The translations under genes were made by a program, and so were the position numbers. From Siphonodentalium dalli (Eukaryota > Mollusca > Scaphopoda > Gadilida > Siphonodentaliidae), in NCBI GenBank assembly GCA_032622095.1, contig CP136064.1:116114004-116178003 (forward strand): 64,000 bases of DNA. The letters are read 5' to 3'. Position 1 is the first letter of the stretch; each line of letters opens with the position of its first letter. Positions 9,140 through 19,340 of the stretch are shown piece by piece. The notes under the pieces are model-generated. The model did no database searches. It saw only the letters and a program-made list of their open reading frames with translations, and was not told the DNA's origin.

Positions 9140-10317
9140 CAAGGGGTACACATCTAAGATGCTTTTGTCAAGTTTTTTGGCAGTCGAACCAAACTTCTGC
9201 CAATAAGGAGCACAACTCTGGGAAAAAAAGTTGGACGGTGGTATATTATTGCAATAGACCTATATACCAAATATCAATTGAATCCGTTAATATTTCATTG
9301 AGTTATCGCACTAACGGTGATAAAATTGTGATTAAAATAGACAAACAAAGACCAATAACTCCGGAAAAAAAATTCGGACAAACCAGGTTTTTGAACTTGT
9401 CCAAGATATTGTTACAAGAGACTCATATACCAAATATTGTTTAAATCGGTTAATATTTCATTGAGTTATCGCGCTAACGGTGATAAAATTGCTAAAAATA
9501 AACAAACTAAGACCAATAACTCTGCAAAACAAAATTCGGACAAACCTGGTTTTCGAACTCGTCCGAGATATTGTTGCAGGAGACTCATACACCAAATATT
9601 GTTGAAATCGGTTAATATTTCATCGAGTTATCGCGCTAACGGTGATAAAATTGCTAAAAATAGACAAACTAAGACCCATAACTCCGCGAAAAAAATTAGG
9701 ACAAACCTGATTTTCGAACTCGTCCGAGATATTGTTGCAGGAGACTCATATACCAAATATTGTTGAAATCGGTTAATATTTCATCGAGTTATCGCGCTAA
9801 CGGTGATAAAATTGCTAAAAATAGACAAACTAAGACCCATAACTCCGCGAAATAAAATCGGACAAACTTGGTTTTCGAATTCGTCCGAGATATTGTTGCA
9901 GGAGACTCATATACCAAATATTGTTGAAATCGGTTAATATTTCATCGAGTTATCGCGCTAACGGTGATAAATTTGCTTAAAATATACAAACTAAGACCCA
10001 TAACTCCGGAAAAAAAATTCGGACAAACCTGGTTTTCGTACTCGTCCGAGATATTGTTGCAAGAGTCTCATATACCAAATATTGTTGAAATTTGTTAATA
10101 TTTGCGTGAGTTATCGCGCTATCGGTGAAAAACTTAACTAAAAACCATCTAAGATGGATAACTCTTGTTTCTACAGGCAGTAAAGTCATTGGGAGCAACT
10201 GCCATACCAAAATGTTTGTGAATCGGTTCACAAATGTCAAAGTTATAAAGCATTCTTTAGGTCCGCCCGCCCACAGTCCCTCGTCAAACCATAAGTCGAG
10301 TTTTTGAAAAACTCGAC
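9140..10317 (+). repeat. Composite element with 161-bp tandem core, copy 2
   Basis: This is the second, uninterrupted copy. It has the same left end (CAAGGGGTACACATCTAAG), about six units of 161-162 bp with starts at 9418, 9580, 9741, 9902 and 10063, and the same right end. Here the right end runs on past ACCATAA into a perfect 11-bp hairpin at 10295-10317. Middle units are closer to one another than to the end units, as expected if the core expands by unequal exchange. The left edge lies 78 bp from the acceptor of NUP88 exon 3. A Helentron/pearl-like non-autonomous element is the best guess, by structure. Confidence 0.75.
10295..10317. repeat. Terminal hairpin of 161-bp composite element
   Basis: GTCGAGTTTTT and AAAAACTCGAC form a perfect 11-bp stem around a single G. 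It sits exactly at the right edge of composite copy 2 and is missing from copy 1, which diverges just before it. A 3'-terminal hairpin is typical of rolling-circle (Helitron/Helentron) ends. No other function is evident. Confidence 0.6.
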
Positions 10318-10562
10318 TAATAATGCTTGTTCTGTATAGTGCTTAAAGATGCAGTAAGCATTGGCAGTGGGTATTGCTGTTAAAATAGTCACATCCATTA
10401 AGACTGCCATAAACAGAAAGAACATTATATATAGACAAACTTTGTTCTTATGCCAATCATAAATATCATGTCAATTGCATGTTAGTGTCATGTTAGTACT
10501 CTATTTATGTAAACAAATGACATGTTATGTAAACAAACAGTATGTAAAGAGTATGAAATAAG

Positions 10563-10734
10563 CAAAACACTCAACACCGGGGAGACCCCACAAAGTGAAC
10601 TTTAGCCTTTAGGTAGAAACGCCACTAACATACTGGTATAGCGTTTTGTTAATCCTAGTCTCTCAAGATTTCGGTGTTGAAAGGGTCACCGTGAATCACT
10701 ATCCTAACAAATCACCACAGTGTTGAGTGTTTTG
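10563..10734. mobile_element. Short MITE candidate with 14-bp ends
   Basis: The inverted ends CAAAACACTCAACAC and GTGTTGAGTGTTTTG enclose 172 bp without coding potential. I could not find a convincing target duplication, so the family stays open. Confidence 0.5.
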
Positions 10735-11503
10735 TTTAGTGCTCAATATTTACGTGCTGTAAATAAACAAAGGCTCGGCTCACACAAAGTGTACTGGTAT
10801 TTTGTGGATAATATCGCATTCATACTATCATAATACAGTACTATTAGTATATTCTTGAGGAATAAACTGGTAACTGCGTTTTCTAAATTAGAGGTATAAC
10901 CTATAACGAGGGCCATCTGTGACTTTAACTCTTTCGCTTTGCATAAATGCGAGTTACAGAGTCACTGCCAATAGCACGGGGGTGCATCTGGTATAAGGGA
11001 TGTAATTCTATTGTTTTGTTGCATTACGAAGGGGGTTTGGTTATATTTGCTGCGGGTGTGCACTGACAATTTAAAAGAAAGGTCAGTCAAGGTCATGCTA
11101 CTCCTGAAGTTCTGAGTACAGTTCAAGCCAGAATATACCGCTGACAAATTCACTCTTGATCGAATGCGAGCGAGTTGAAAATAAACATAATTGTTCCCAT
11201 ATGAAAAAATACAATAGTTTTATGTACAGAAGTAATACTAAACTATACTAGTGTATTACTATGGTCGCCAAGGTGAAATGACCATGTGACCCCTATGACC
11301 CATATGACCTTGAATGGTTTCCACAGCGGCTGGTGATAGGTTATTGCCATATATACGGTACCCACATGTGAAGTTTGAACTAAATACATTAATAATTACT
11401 GGATAGTCATATATATATACATGAATATATACATGAATTACTTGTATTTACATCCAGAATGCTTGGCACTGGGGGTATGTCCGTGTGGCAGCAAAAGATT
11501 TAA

Positions 11504-11706
11504 CCATTTCTATACTGAATGGAATATCCGATTCAGCTGCTGAGTATAAATTGGAATGGTCTATTATCCATCTGGAGTGTTGATCAGGAAAATTAAGCAG
11601 ATGACAGATAATAAAAGTGCAGAAGAAGTTCTATTTATTGCAGGGAAATGTACAGAAAAACATTTCCTACTATTCATCAATGAGTATTTAGTATAGAAAG
11701 AAAGGG
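11504..11706. mobile_element. TTAA-flanked MITE, family A, copy 2
   Basis: The ends CATTTCTATACTGAAT and ATTTAGTATAGAAAGAAAGGG follow TTAA (11500-11503) and precede TTTA (11707-11710). The interior shares GCAGATGACAGATAATAAAA and the opposed AAATGT palindrome with copies at 4918 and 33859. The copy is a shortened, diverged family member. Confidence 0.7.
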
Positions 11707-12340
11707 TTTACAAACTTCTTGCTCCTCTGAGAAGCAATTTAAAATATTGCATTCAGTATAATCCCAATCATTTGTGCAGGCTAATAGTGAACTGGATGCA
11801 GCCTTTTTACAGTTTGATTAGAACATATTCGGATACTCCGCAGTGTGACAAGCTGACTTGTACATGTACATGTACCAGCTTAAAGTGATGTGAAACACTT
11901 GGGTAGGGTGATCAGATAGAAAATGAGAATAATCGTTCTCAAAGTAGTTATTTGTTTACAAATAATAATCCAAATGGACAATACACACCGTCGTTCTTAT
12001 ATATTAATTAAATGCAATGACTCTCGATGGCGAAATCATCTGTGTTAGGTTATCGCCGATAGTTGGGTCCCGAATCGATATGTAAATATTTACAATTGGG
12101 CCATACATGTAGTTCTATGGAGTGATATGGTCCATTTCTTTGAACTTTTTGGCGATGCTACATTCCCCAGGTTGGCATAGCGCCTTAGTACTAACTTCAA
12201 TTTCAACGCACCCGAACAAATCCATAATATGTCTTTAATGCATAGGTGCTGCAATCACGACTGAGGTTCCTTTTCTAAGAGAACACCATACTGATCATTT
12301 TAAAACTTTGTTGAGCCACAACTCAAGTAGGTCATGTCAT

Positions 12341-12690
12341 GAATCTCTACCATGGATACACTCATAGAGATCATATTCCACCATTTCAATTCGCGACCAA
12401 TATTTAACTGATCATCCAAGAAAATTCATGATTGTAGGCGAGGCAGATAAAAATCAACCAATAAATGTTGCCTCAAGTATGCACTGTCGAGCTGGCACCT
12501 TCACATACTATGAAATACATTAAGGAACATGTATTAAGTAAAAATTCATAGAATTATAGTACCTGCATTATAACTAAGTATTTCAACATTATAATTTTCC
12601 CAATCAGAACATCAAATGTTCCCATGTGTTGAGCTGGTGGAATATGATCTCAACAAGCATAACCAGAGTAGAGATTCATGATAAGATTTA
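12341..12690. mobile_element. Inverted-repeat element with ATGAATCTCTAC hairpin ends
   Basis: The left end CATGAATCTCTACC...GAGATCATATTCCACCA (12341-12387) recurs inverted at about 12640-12690. Within each end, ATCTCTAC and GTAGAGAT-like halves can form a small hairpin. The same end sequence occurs alone at 49985-50085 and, inverted, at 59690-59770. The element may therefore be a MITE whose ends also exist as solo copies. Its right edge is about 70 bp from the donor of NUP88 exon 2. Confidence 0.55.
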
Positions 12691-12759
12691 CTACATACAT
12701 AGGAGAGTTATCTTAGGATAGCATTGAACATGTAACAAAATATAACCTATAACACTAAC

Positions 12760-12929
12760 TTGCAAGATACAGTATCTTTGCCACCTTCAAACTCTGCACC
12801 TTTGCCCCATCTAGGAGGCAATTCCATGATTGTCAAGCCATTTTTGCCAACCAGTGCAACATGAGTTCTATTTTGGTTGAATGACAATTTTTCCACATCA
12901 TATCTTGGTGGGTTGGTACATGTCAGCAA
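12760..12929 (-). CDS. NUP88: NUP88 coding exon 2
   Basis: The exon reads LLTCTNPPRYDVEKLSF, then THVALVGKNGLTIMELP, then RWGKGAEFEGGKDTVSC. It aligns closely with vertebrate NUP88 (CINPPLFEI, HHVALIGIKGLMVLELP, RWGKNSEFEGGKSTVNC), and this is the strongest single piece of evidence for the gene. The acceptor is ATTTCAG just above 12929 and the donor is GTTAGT just below 12760. Its 170 nt equal 56 codons plus 2 nt, so the split lysine codon AA|G is completed by exon 3. The region corresponds to early propeller blades, residues about 78-134. A transposon-derived inverted-repeat element ends about 70 bp beyond the donor. Confidence 0.93.
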
Positions 12930-14117
12930 CTGAAATTATTTTTGGAAAAGTTAGCTCAATTTTGTTCACAATCACAATGGAAACATCTGCTAAATGAATG
13001 AACTAGGTGAAGATTCACTGAAGAACAAGATTTCGCGCTACATCTTGCCAAATGTAAAGTTGTAAACAGGAGCACCACCAGGCCTGTCATAATATGCCTG
13101 TTGGCCTGTTTGAATGTGATATTCAGAATACAATTCGAGTTATTATCTGAAAATGAATAAAACAAAAGTAAAAAAGGCTCAAAACTATGGCAAAAAGCAT
13201 TGCACAATCTGCAATCTGCTTGTATTTTGGGCCAATTCAGACACATGGTGATCAAGCAACCCTAACCTCTAGTTATTATCTGAAACTAAGAAAACTTGAC
13301 CTGTATTTTGTGCTTGTTAACCTGCATATCAATTTTCATTTCATTCAGTCACCTGGAAACCAAAACAAAAAGGATTTCAATGTCAAAAAAGGTCTATAAC
13401 TCAGTTAAAATTTGGCAAACTTGACCTGTATTTTATGATTGTAAACTTGCATATACAATTTAACTCTACAGTCAACATTAACTAAACAAGAGCTGGAAGT
13501 CGGAAGCCATTCTATTGCCGGTTTTGTGATGGTTCAGGAAAAATTTATTTTGATTATTTCGTGCACTGGAACCGTATTACTAAAGCGAATGGGTCAAATG
13601 TGAGTGCACGATCTTCAAAGTAATTGTCGGCTTCTTTGCTGTTTTTAGTTATATGCTGCATGGACTGCCACTCAAGGAATCATGACTCATCACAATGCAG
13701 CAACATCATCCAGCATTAGAATTTATTTCTTATACATACCGGTAAGTATGTTTTTTTGACAGGAATAAGGCGATAGATAGCACCAAACAGCATCTGGGAT
13801 AGTAGTTTCGTACCATAAGGTAACAGCAATTTAATAGCCTGGTTTACGAACCTCTCCTACAACTTTTTCTTCACTATTGTAAAAAAAATATAACTTTTTT
13901 ATATGATTGGTTTATGATCACACTGATTAAAATATGAAGCAGTGGCAAAGAAAATATTTGATGGCAGAGTATATTTGTTTCTTTCGCCTTCTTTTCCAAT
14001 ATTTATACAGTATTATGGGAAGAAATACTTATTTTTATAATTTTACTAAAACCGGAAATGACAACCGTGGTAAGTTGGGAAAACCCGTAGTTTCGGTTGT
14101 CACAACTTCCTGTAATC

Positions 14118-14226
14118 ATGGCAGAACACGACGAACAAACGAGTCCTGTGTGGAAATATTTTTCAAAGAAAGATAAGAAATCTAAGTGTGCCGCCTGTAA
14201 TATATGCAGAAAGGAGTTCGCACGGT
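14118..14226 (+). pseudogene. hAT-type transposase N-terminus, BED zinc-finger remnant
   Basis: From the ATG at 14118 the frame reads MAEHDEQTSPVWKYFSKKD, then KKSKCAACNICRKEFAR, and then a stop. The order SPVWKYF, basic linker, C-x2-C-x2-C is typical of the first half of a BED zinc finger, which animals carry at the N-terminus of hAT transposases and ZBED proteins. The finger's expected H-x-H half is missing in frame. A possible donor (CACG|GTGAAA) sits at the break, and GRTNTLKG follows after an AAGG about 110 bp on, resembling the second half. No catalytic domain follows, so this is a relic or the first exon of a gutted element. Confidence 0.65.
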
Positions 14227-15094
14227 GAAATCGCGCGACGAATTAATTACGTTGCTTCCGTGTACACCTATTTTCGCCGTAGTAAACACAACACAAGTCA
14301 GTTTATTTCTCATGTTATTTTAATCATTAAGGCCGTACAAATACTCTGAAAGGTGAATTTGATAACGAGGATCATGCGATATCAAAAGGTATCAATGATT
14401 CTTACCCGCATTCCCTATTAGTTTTTATCACTGTTTGGATGTTAAATCGTCAAATATATTTGTGCGCCGTTGATTAAAAATGTTATGCCGGAATCGGAGC
14501 CGGAATGAATTATACCGTTTGTCGGTAAACTGTTGAGAAATAGCACTCATTCAGGTGACTTGTATTGGATGCATGTATACTGTATAGTGTGCACAATATT
14601 ATGTTCCCTAAATATGGTAATAGGCATATAACCAGATAATGTGATTGAGAGATTCTAGTCATGTTTTATTTTCATTTTGTTGTTTATTTCCAATTTTATT
14701 TTTCAAATCATAACTATACACATATATCTAGTCACACACATTAGTTTTATGCCAATATAAATGATCATTAATATATTATTTCACACTTATGATCATATGA
14801 TGCTGAATTGCAGTCATACACAATACACAGACTCACTTGCATTCTAAACCTGTGGGGTTTTCAATTTGTTGTGCACGGGGACGACCCATTTATAACACGT
14901 GCTTCGATTCCCCATGCTTCGATCCAACTTGGGACACAGATACCGAGTTGCCCACGCATTTTCTATTTGGACGGATACCGAAATTGACACATAACGCTCC
15001 AGTGAGTAGTCATATGTCATGATGGTAGTTACGTTGTCATTAATACGTCGTAAAGATCAAAGATGCCGTCGGGCAGCTGTGCCCTTGATGTAAC

Positions 15095-16204
15095 TAGGGC
15101 TGGACGATATTAACGAAAATAAAAACCGCGATTTTTGGAAATTAAAACCGCGGTTAACGATATAATCGCGGTTTTTTAAAACATCAGATACTAGTAACTT
15201 AAACAGTTTCTCACTGTTCGCTAGAATCACATCATTGTCATTAATTTTGACAAGTTGACGTCAATAATAACATACACAACCTTTCAACCAGTGACAACCT
15301 CATGCTCGATCGATATTCGGAATGAAAAGTAAATTCACCGGTTAAATTCCGCTATTCGGACAATTTCTTTCCGCTGACTTGACAAATTCTGGTATATACC
15401 GATAATTAATAAAACCATTATCTAGTCTATGCCAAAACTAAAAGTGTTCTATACTATATAGTATCCTTTTCTAACTCGGTATATTCAACTATGTTGAGCA
15501 AATACATATGTTGTTCCCGATGACACTTGCGTCGCTTGACAAATGGAATATGGTTTACCGTCAAGACAAATTTTAGCGAAGTCCACACACACACGTAGTA
15601 CATAACTTTTGGAATTCGGCCAAGCAAGGACACCATGTATTTTGGGCGGGTTTGAAGCCCTAATTCTATAATATTGGTTTTAACCAATCGCCGTGAGTGG
15701 TTTCTTCTAGACGAGAAGGGGGCGGTATCTTCGCTCATTTACTATTTTGATTGACGGTGCATGTGCATCATTGTACTGAAGGAAGAGGCGTGGCAAAACT
15801 GACATTCATATTGATCTATCACCCGATCAGTCTTCAATCATTTGGTGAATTCTCTTGTGTAATAAAAAGTATGCAGGGAAGTCGGAGGGTTTGTGTAATA
15901 TTGTGAGCGAAAGGGGGACGTATTCGGGGTTTTCATATCCCCCTAATTTCGTTAGTCGTCCTAAACGTTGTTTACTATGATTATTGAATATTGAAAAAGT
16001 CAGGACACAGGGATTTAGTTGGAATTTAAAACTTAAATAACTCGATTTAGGCTTGAGTTAAACTATTTGTTTGTAAACGCTTATGATGGTCTGGCACCCT
16101 CTATTGCCGACGATATTACGATTATTTTAGTTTAGACGATATTACTGACGATATTGAAATATTAACCGGGTATTGACGATTAATCGGGAAACCGCCCAGC
16201 ACTA
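15095..16204. mobile_element. Non-autonomous hAT element, TSD GATGTAAC
   Basis: This 1110-bp insertion has ends TAGGGCTGGACGATATT and CCGCCCAGCACTA. They are flanked by a perfect 8-bp duplication GATGTAAC (15087-15094 and 16205-16212). Subterminal AAAACCGCGATTTT / AACCGCGGTTAACG motifs lie near the left end and CGATATT repeats near the right. The minus frame at 15454-15738 has no transposase motif. The 8-bp TSD and TAGRGNTG-type ends support hAT. Confidence 0.88.
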
Positions 16205-16380
16205 GATGTAACAATGTTGCAATTATAGACTAATACATGTACATGTAGTACCGACTTGTTACACTGAGTTATCATAATTATCCGATTCTCGTTACTTACA
16301 GTTGACCGATCATAAATTCATGCAGGTCACGGCCGCGGTGACAAGGTGACGCACATACGTTGGCAACACATGAATAATTT

Positions 16381-16484
16381 CATTACCGAAAATACGGTAT
16401 TTTTAGTTTTGATTCGGTACGGTAAATCGGTATTACGCTGATACAGATACCGCACGGTAAATACCGAGTACCGCCCATCTCTAC
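16381..16484. mobile_element. Solo right end of another hAT family
   Basis: The block CATTACCGAAAATACGGTAT...TACCGCCCATCTCTA is full of GGTATTTACCG-like palindromes and ends in CCATCTCTA. Its complement TAGAGATGGGCGGTA is a common hAT terminus. No partner end or duplicated CTGCATTG flank was found in the expected place, so it is called a fragment. It could be the right end of the element that supplied the BED exon at 14118. Confidence 0.5.
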
Positions 16485-17200
16485 TGCATTGTAATTTGTA
16501 TGCAAACAGAAACAGACCCAGACCTGAGGCTGATGAAACTTTATAGCAATTTTGTCATGTTGCAAGAAACTAGGGGTGCCACGATTAATCGTATAATCGA
16601 TGAACCGTTGATAAAGCCGATAATCGATTACCATTGCCATAGTCGATTAATCTGCGTTATTTATTTCAGACGTTGGAAAATGCCGGGTATTATTGAATAC
16701 GGTGTTTAGTTTAATCTACAACCGAAGGGTTAACAACATCAATTTAATCAAAGAGATTCCGACAACATGAGTACTACTAACTTATGTTGCAAACACTCGG
16801 CAGTTCATTTGATGATGCGACATGGTTACTCTTCGGCCCATTGTATATTCTACAAATCGGTGGCACTGCAGCTTTGAACTTATGGTGACGTCGTTGTATA
16901 TAAATTTAAACTTGACAGGTGGCACTATGGCTTTGAAATGTGCCGACTGTCACCTTAGATGTTACTAATACAGGTTATCGTGTATCATACTTAACTTGTT
17001 CTAAGTCCTGTAATTTGCGGGTGGGGGCACACGTTTGTGATTGTTAACCACGCACTGGATGTTTGATGAAACTTATAGTTTCTAACTTTCCTACTTTTAT
17101 ATTGTTTGTATGTTTGGCTATTCATAACTGAAATCAATCGCAACGTTCGTTCAAATGAACTCACAAATATTATAATCATAACATCGCCGAGAAGGGTACA

Positions 17201-17341
17201 GGACGTTTCGTACCATGGTCGTTTCGTACTTGGTCGTTTCGTACCATCTGGTCGTTTCGTACCATATTGTTTGGTCGTTTCGTACCGCATTCTTTGGTCG
17301 TTTCGTACCATGTAAAAAATCAATTGGTCGTTTCGTACCGT
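17201..17341 (+). repeat. Left iteron array of MULE
   Basis: Seven copies of (T)GGTCGTTTCGTACC are separated by 1-14 bp. The mirrored spacers show that the array was copied as a TIR unit and not built independently. Such clusters usually bind transposase. Confidence 0.8.
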
Positions 17342-17693
17342 GTGTTGGAAATGGGGAAAACACGGTATTTTATATATATATTTATATTATGTATGTATAA
17401 TTATTCATGTTTTGGAATGCGGCGAAAGATCTTATGAGATTTGCTTACATCGAATGTGAATTTACAATCACGCTGACAATAGTATTCATCTGATTGACTG
17501 CGGGAAAGATCTGATGAGATGTTTTTACAACAAGTGTTAATACTAATCACGCTGTATAAACAAGAGGTGAGCTCTTACTGATTACCACTAATTACCACCT
17601 GGCTTCTTGGTCACACCTTTTCGTGAGTTGTTTTTGTTGGAATCCTATAAGTAACATGAGATCCCCCATCATTTCATCATTCATCTCACAATC

Positions 17694-17775
17694 ATGTCTG
17701 ACTTTCTCTCCGACGTTAATTGTATAGACTGTTCCAGAGAGGTTCGTCCGCGTCAACACGGTCTTCAATGTGAAG
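17694..17775 (+). pseudogene. MULE-type zinc-binding N-terminal exon
   Basis: The frame reads MSDFLSDVNCIDCSREV, then RPRQHGLQCEG, and then a donor GTTAGT (17776). The pattern C-x2-C-x4-RPRQ-x3-LQC-(D/E)G resembles the start of zinc-finger domains of animal MULE proteins, which continue C-x2-W-x-HR-x-C-x-TGI. That continuation is not found cleanly downstream on the plus strand. On the minus strand 17936-18187 has HRGDIANATGIDEISF, which is suggestive but on the wrong strand for a simple gene. The element is probably a deletion derivative. Family placement rests on recalled motif order and is moderate. Confidence 0.45.
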
Positions 17776-18573
17776 GTTAGTACTCGTATATATTATACAA
17801 TTTTATTTTGAACATCAACTTAACTTAATATTTAAAAACAATCTGTAAAATGTATATATATTATACATTTTTATTTTAAACATCAACTTAACTAAATAAT
17901 TAAAAACAAATCTGTATGAATATTAATGTAAATGATTATTTATGACGAGTCAAATGTTGCTTTAACCAATATTGAAATTCATCAATACAGATATATACCA
18001 GTTTGTTATAACACTGAACAGGTACTTCAAACATCGTCTGAAATGAGATCTCGTCAATTCCCGTAGCGTTCGCGATATCTCCACGATGCGTTATAGAGCC
18101 AGCACTGTGAGTCTCGCATACTCTGGATAAAGGTACATGGAACAACGACACTGAGGGATGGCACAGACGCATCCAATACAAAAACAAGGCAACAAGCGTC
18201 CCATATTATATCCTGGTTCCAATGCTCAAATAGGAATCGGCAACGACAGACATGACAGTAAAGTTACCAAAGATACCAAAGACTCCAGTATCGGGAGAAC
18301 CAGGCGCAACTATTCTGCTTGTGGAGTAACTACGAAAACGGCGGCATCTCCACCAGTGGTCTGTTGAAGGCATGTTCAAAACTGTTTGCGCCAACAGTTG
18401 TTGTCATTGCTGTCGAGTCGGCTGATTGTTAATATCAAATATCATGTACGTCCCATATTGTTGTGTAAAATAATGTTGTTAATGTTAATATGTTATTGTT
18501 ATTTTAAAATAAAGAATAAAGTATGAAATTAATACTGTTTTCCCCCATTCCCAACATGGCACAACACACGGTA

Positions 18574-18737
18574 CGAAACGACCAATTGATTTTCTACATG
18601 GTACGAAACGACCAATTGATTTTCTACATGGTACGAAACGACCAAACAATGCGGTACGAAACGACCAAGAAATATGGTACGAAACGACCAGATGGTACGA
18701 AACGTCCAGGTACGAAACGACCATGGTACGAAACGTC
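18574..18737 (-). repeat. Right iteron array of MULE
   Basis: Eight copies of GGTACGAAACGACC (two read ...CGTCC or CGTC). One unit with the spacer ATTGATTTTCTACAT is duplicated relative to the left array, accounting for the 8:7 count. Confidence 0.8.
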
Positions 18738-19109
18738 TAGAAGCCGCCGAGAACTGTGGTGGTATTCAATACATTGTGTTCATTGGTCATTAACAGTGGT
18801 TTATGATGCACTTTATTAATGTAAAAAATTACATCAGCCGATGCCACAATCAGCGACAGTGCATTTAACCAGCCCCCAGCCAATAGGCCATATTACGGAA
18901 ATCTTCCACTGAAGTTATTAGGTACGATTAATCGATTATAGTCAATTATTGACAACCGATTATCGATTATCAATAATCGTGGCACCTCTACAAGAAACCC
19001 ACCGATTGGAGAGTAAAATCAAAAGTTAATTTAAGATATTATTGCTGAATTTCAACATTTGTCATGTAAAAATGTTGGTAAAATCATAAAAATCACTAAA
19101 AATGTTCAC

Positions 19110-19340
19110 CTGATACCGTTTGTTGACATCTGAATCTGGATTTCCCAGAATCAGATTCCGCAAATTCACATAGATAATTTGGCAACCAAAACCGTCCCAC
19201 GTATACAAATGACAATCATTGACAACGATAGTACTCCGTGAATCGGTGGAAACCCTCCTTGTTTCTTTGCTACTTTCCCGAATTAACTTTAGAAAAGGAT
19301 GATTATTCAAACAAAAACGCCAATCCGAAATAGCCGCCAT
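19110..19340 (-). CDS. NUP88: NUP88 coding exon 1
   Basis: This is the start of a NUP88-type nucleoporin, a beta-propeller protein of the cytoplasmic face of the nuclear pore that in animals works with NUP214, NUP62 and NUP98 in CRM1-dependent export. The 77 codons begin MAAISDWRF and end PDSDVNKRYQ. The LYTWDGFGCQIIYVNLRN block matches the vertebrate FLWDGEDSSFLVVRLR region, and the final YQ matches the vertebrate YQ before the next exon. I chose the ATG at 19340 because its context AACATGG is strong and a MAA start is usual; an upstream in-frame ATG at 19367 (MVNRAHPNN) is possible. The exon ends TAT CAG followed by donor GTGAAC, phase 0. It faces the CUX exon across 285 bp. Alone the exon is only modestly conserved; the assignment rests on correct phase joining to exons 2-5. 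Confidence 0.85.

Larger units (their letters stand above)
9062..12759 (-). other. NUP88 intron 2
   Basis: The intron separates exons 2 and 3. It holds composite copy 2 (9140-10317), a 172-bp MITE candidate (10563-10734), a TTAA-type MITE (11504-11706) and an inverted-repeat element near 12341-12690. Bases 10930-11180 have weakly inverted ends (TTTAACTCTTTCGC and GCGAGTTGAAAAT-like) and may be another eroded MITE. Bases 11260-11460 carry CCTATGACCCATATGACC, typical of dispersed molluscan repeats. Bases 11710-12330 show nothing else. Confidence 0.6.
17194..18744. mobile_element. Mutator-like element with iteron TIRs
   Basis: The 1551-bp element sits inside the hAT at 16571. Its long inverted ends are arrays of the 15-mer TGGTCGTTTCGTACC: seven copies at 17201-17341 and eight inverted copies at 18574-18737, with spacers that also mirror (AAAAAATCAAT against ATTGATTTTCT). 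A perfect 9-bp direct repeat CGCCGAGAA (17185-17193 and 18745-18753) flanks it. A 9-bp duplication and long TIRs fit MULEs, and the short zinc-finger exon inside supports this. The outermost few bases pair poorly, so the exact ends are uncertain by a few bases. Confidence 0.75.
16571..18990. mobile_element. hAT element, TSD CAAGAAAC, hosting a MULE
   Basis: The ends TAGGGGTGCCACGATTAAT and ATAATCGTGGCACCTCTA form inverted repeats. They are flanked by a perfect 8-bp duplication CAAGAAAC (16563-16570 and 18991-18998). Subterminal ATAATCGAT/AATCGATTA motifs repeat near both ends. Removing the nested MULE (17194-18744 plus one 9-bp TSD) leaves about 860 bp, too short for a transposase, so the hAT was itself non-autonomous. 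It ends about 120 bp from NUP88 exon 1 and 635 bp from the CUX1 start. Confidence 0.9.
12930..19109 (-). other. NUP88 intron 1
   Basis: The 6.2-kb intron separates exons 1 and 2. Its proximal part is largely DNA transposons: a BED zinc-finger remnant (14118-14226), a hAT copy (15095-16204), a solo hAT end (16381-16484), and a hAT (16571-18990) containing a MULE (17194-18744). I see nothing definable in 12930-13480. Bases 14230-15090 may be the eroded body of the BED-containing hAT, but no transposase catalytic block is readable. Confidence 0.6.

Noticed and set aside
17106-17400. Frames repeating GRFVP/VVSYHL and NDQ/YETT peptides at 17 and 18.5 kb
   Set aside because: These are translations of the MULE iteron arrays, not a repeat protein.
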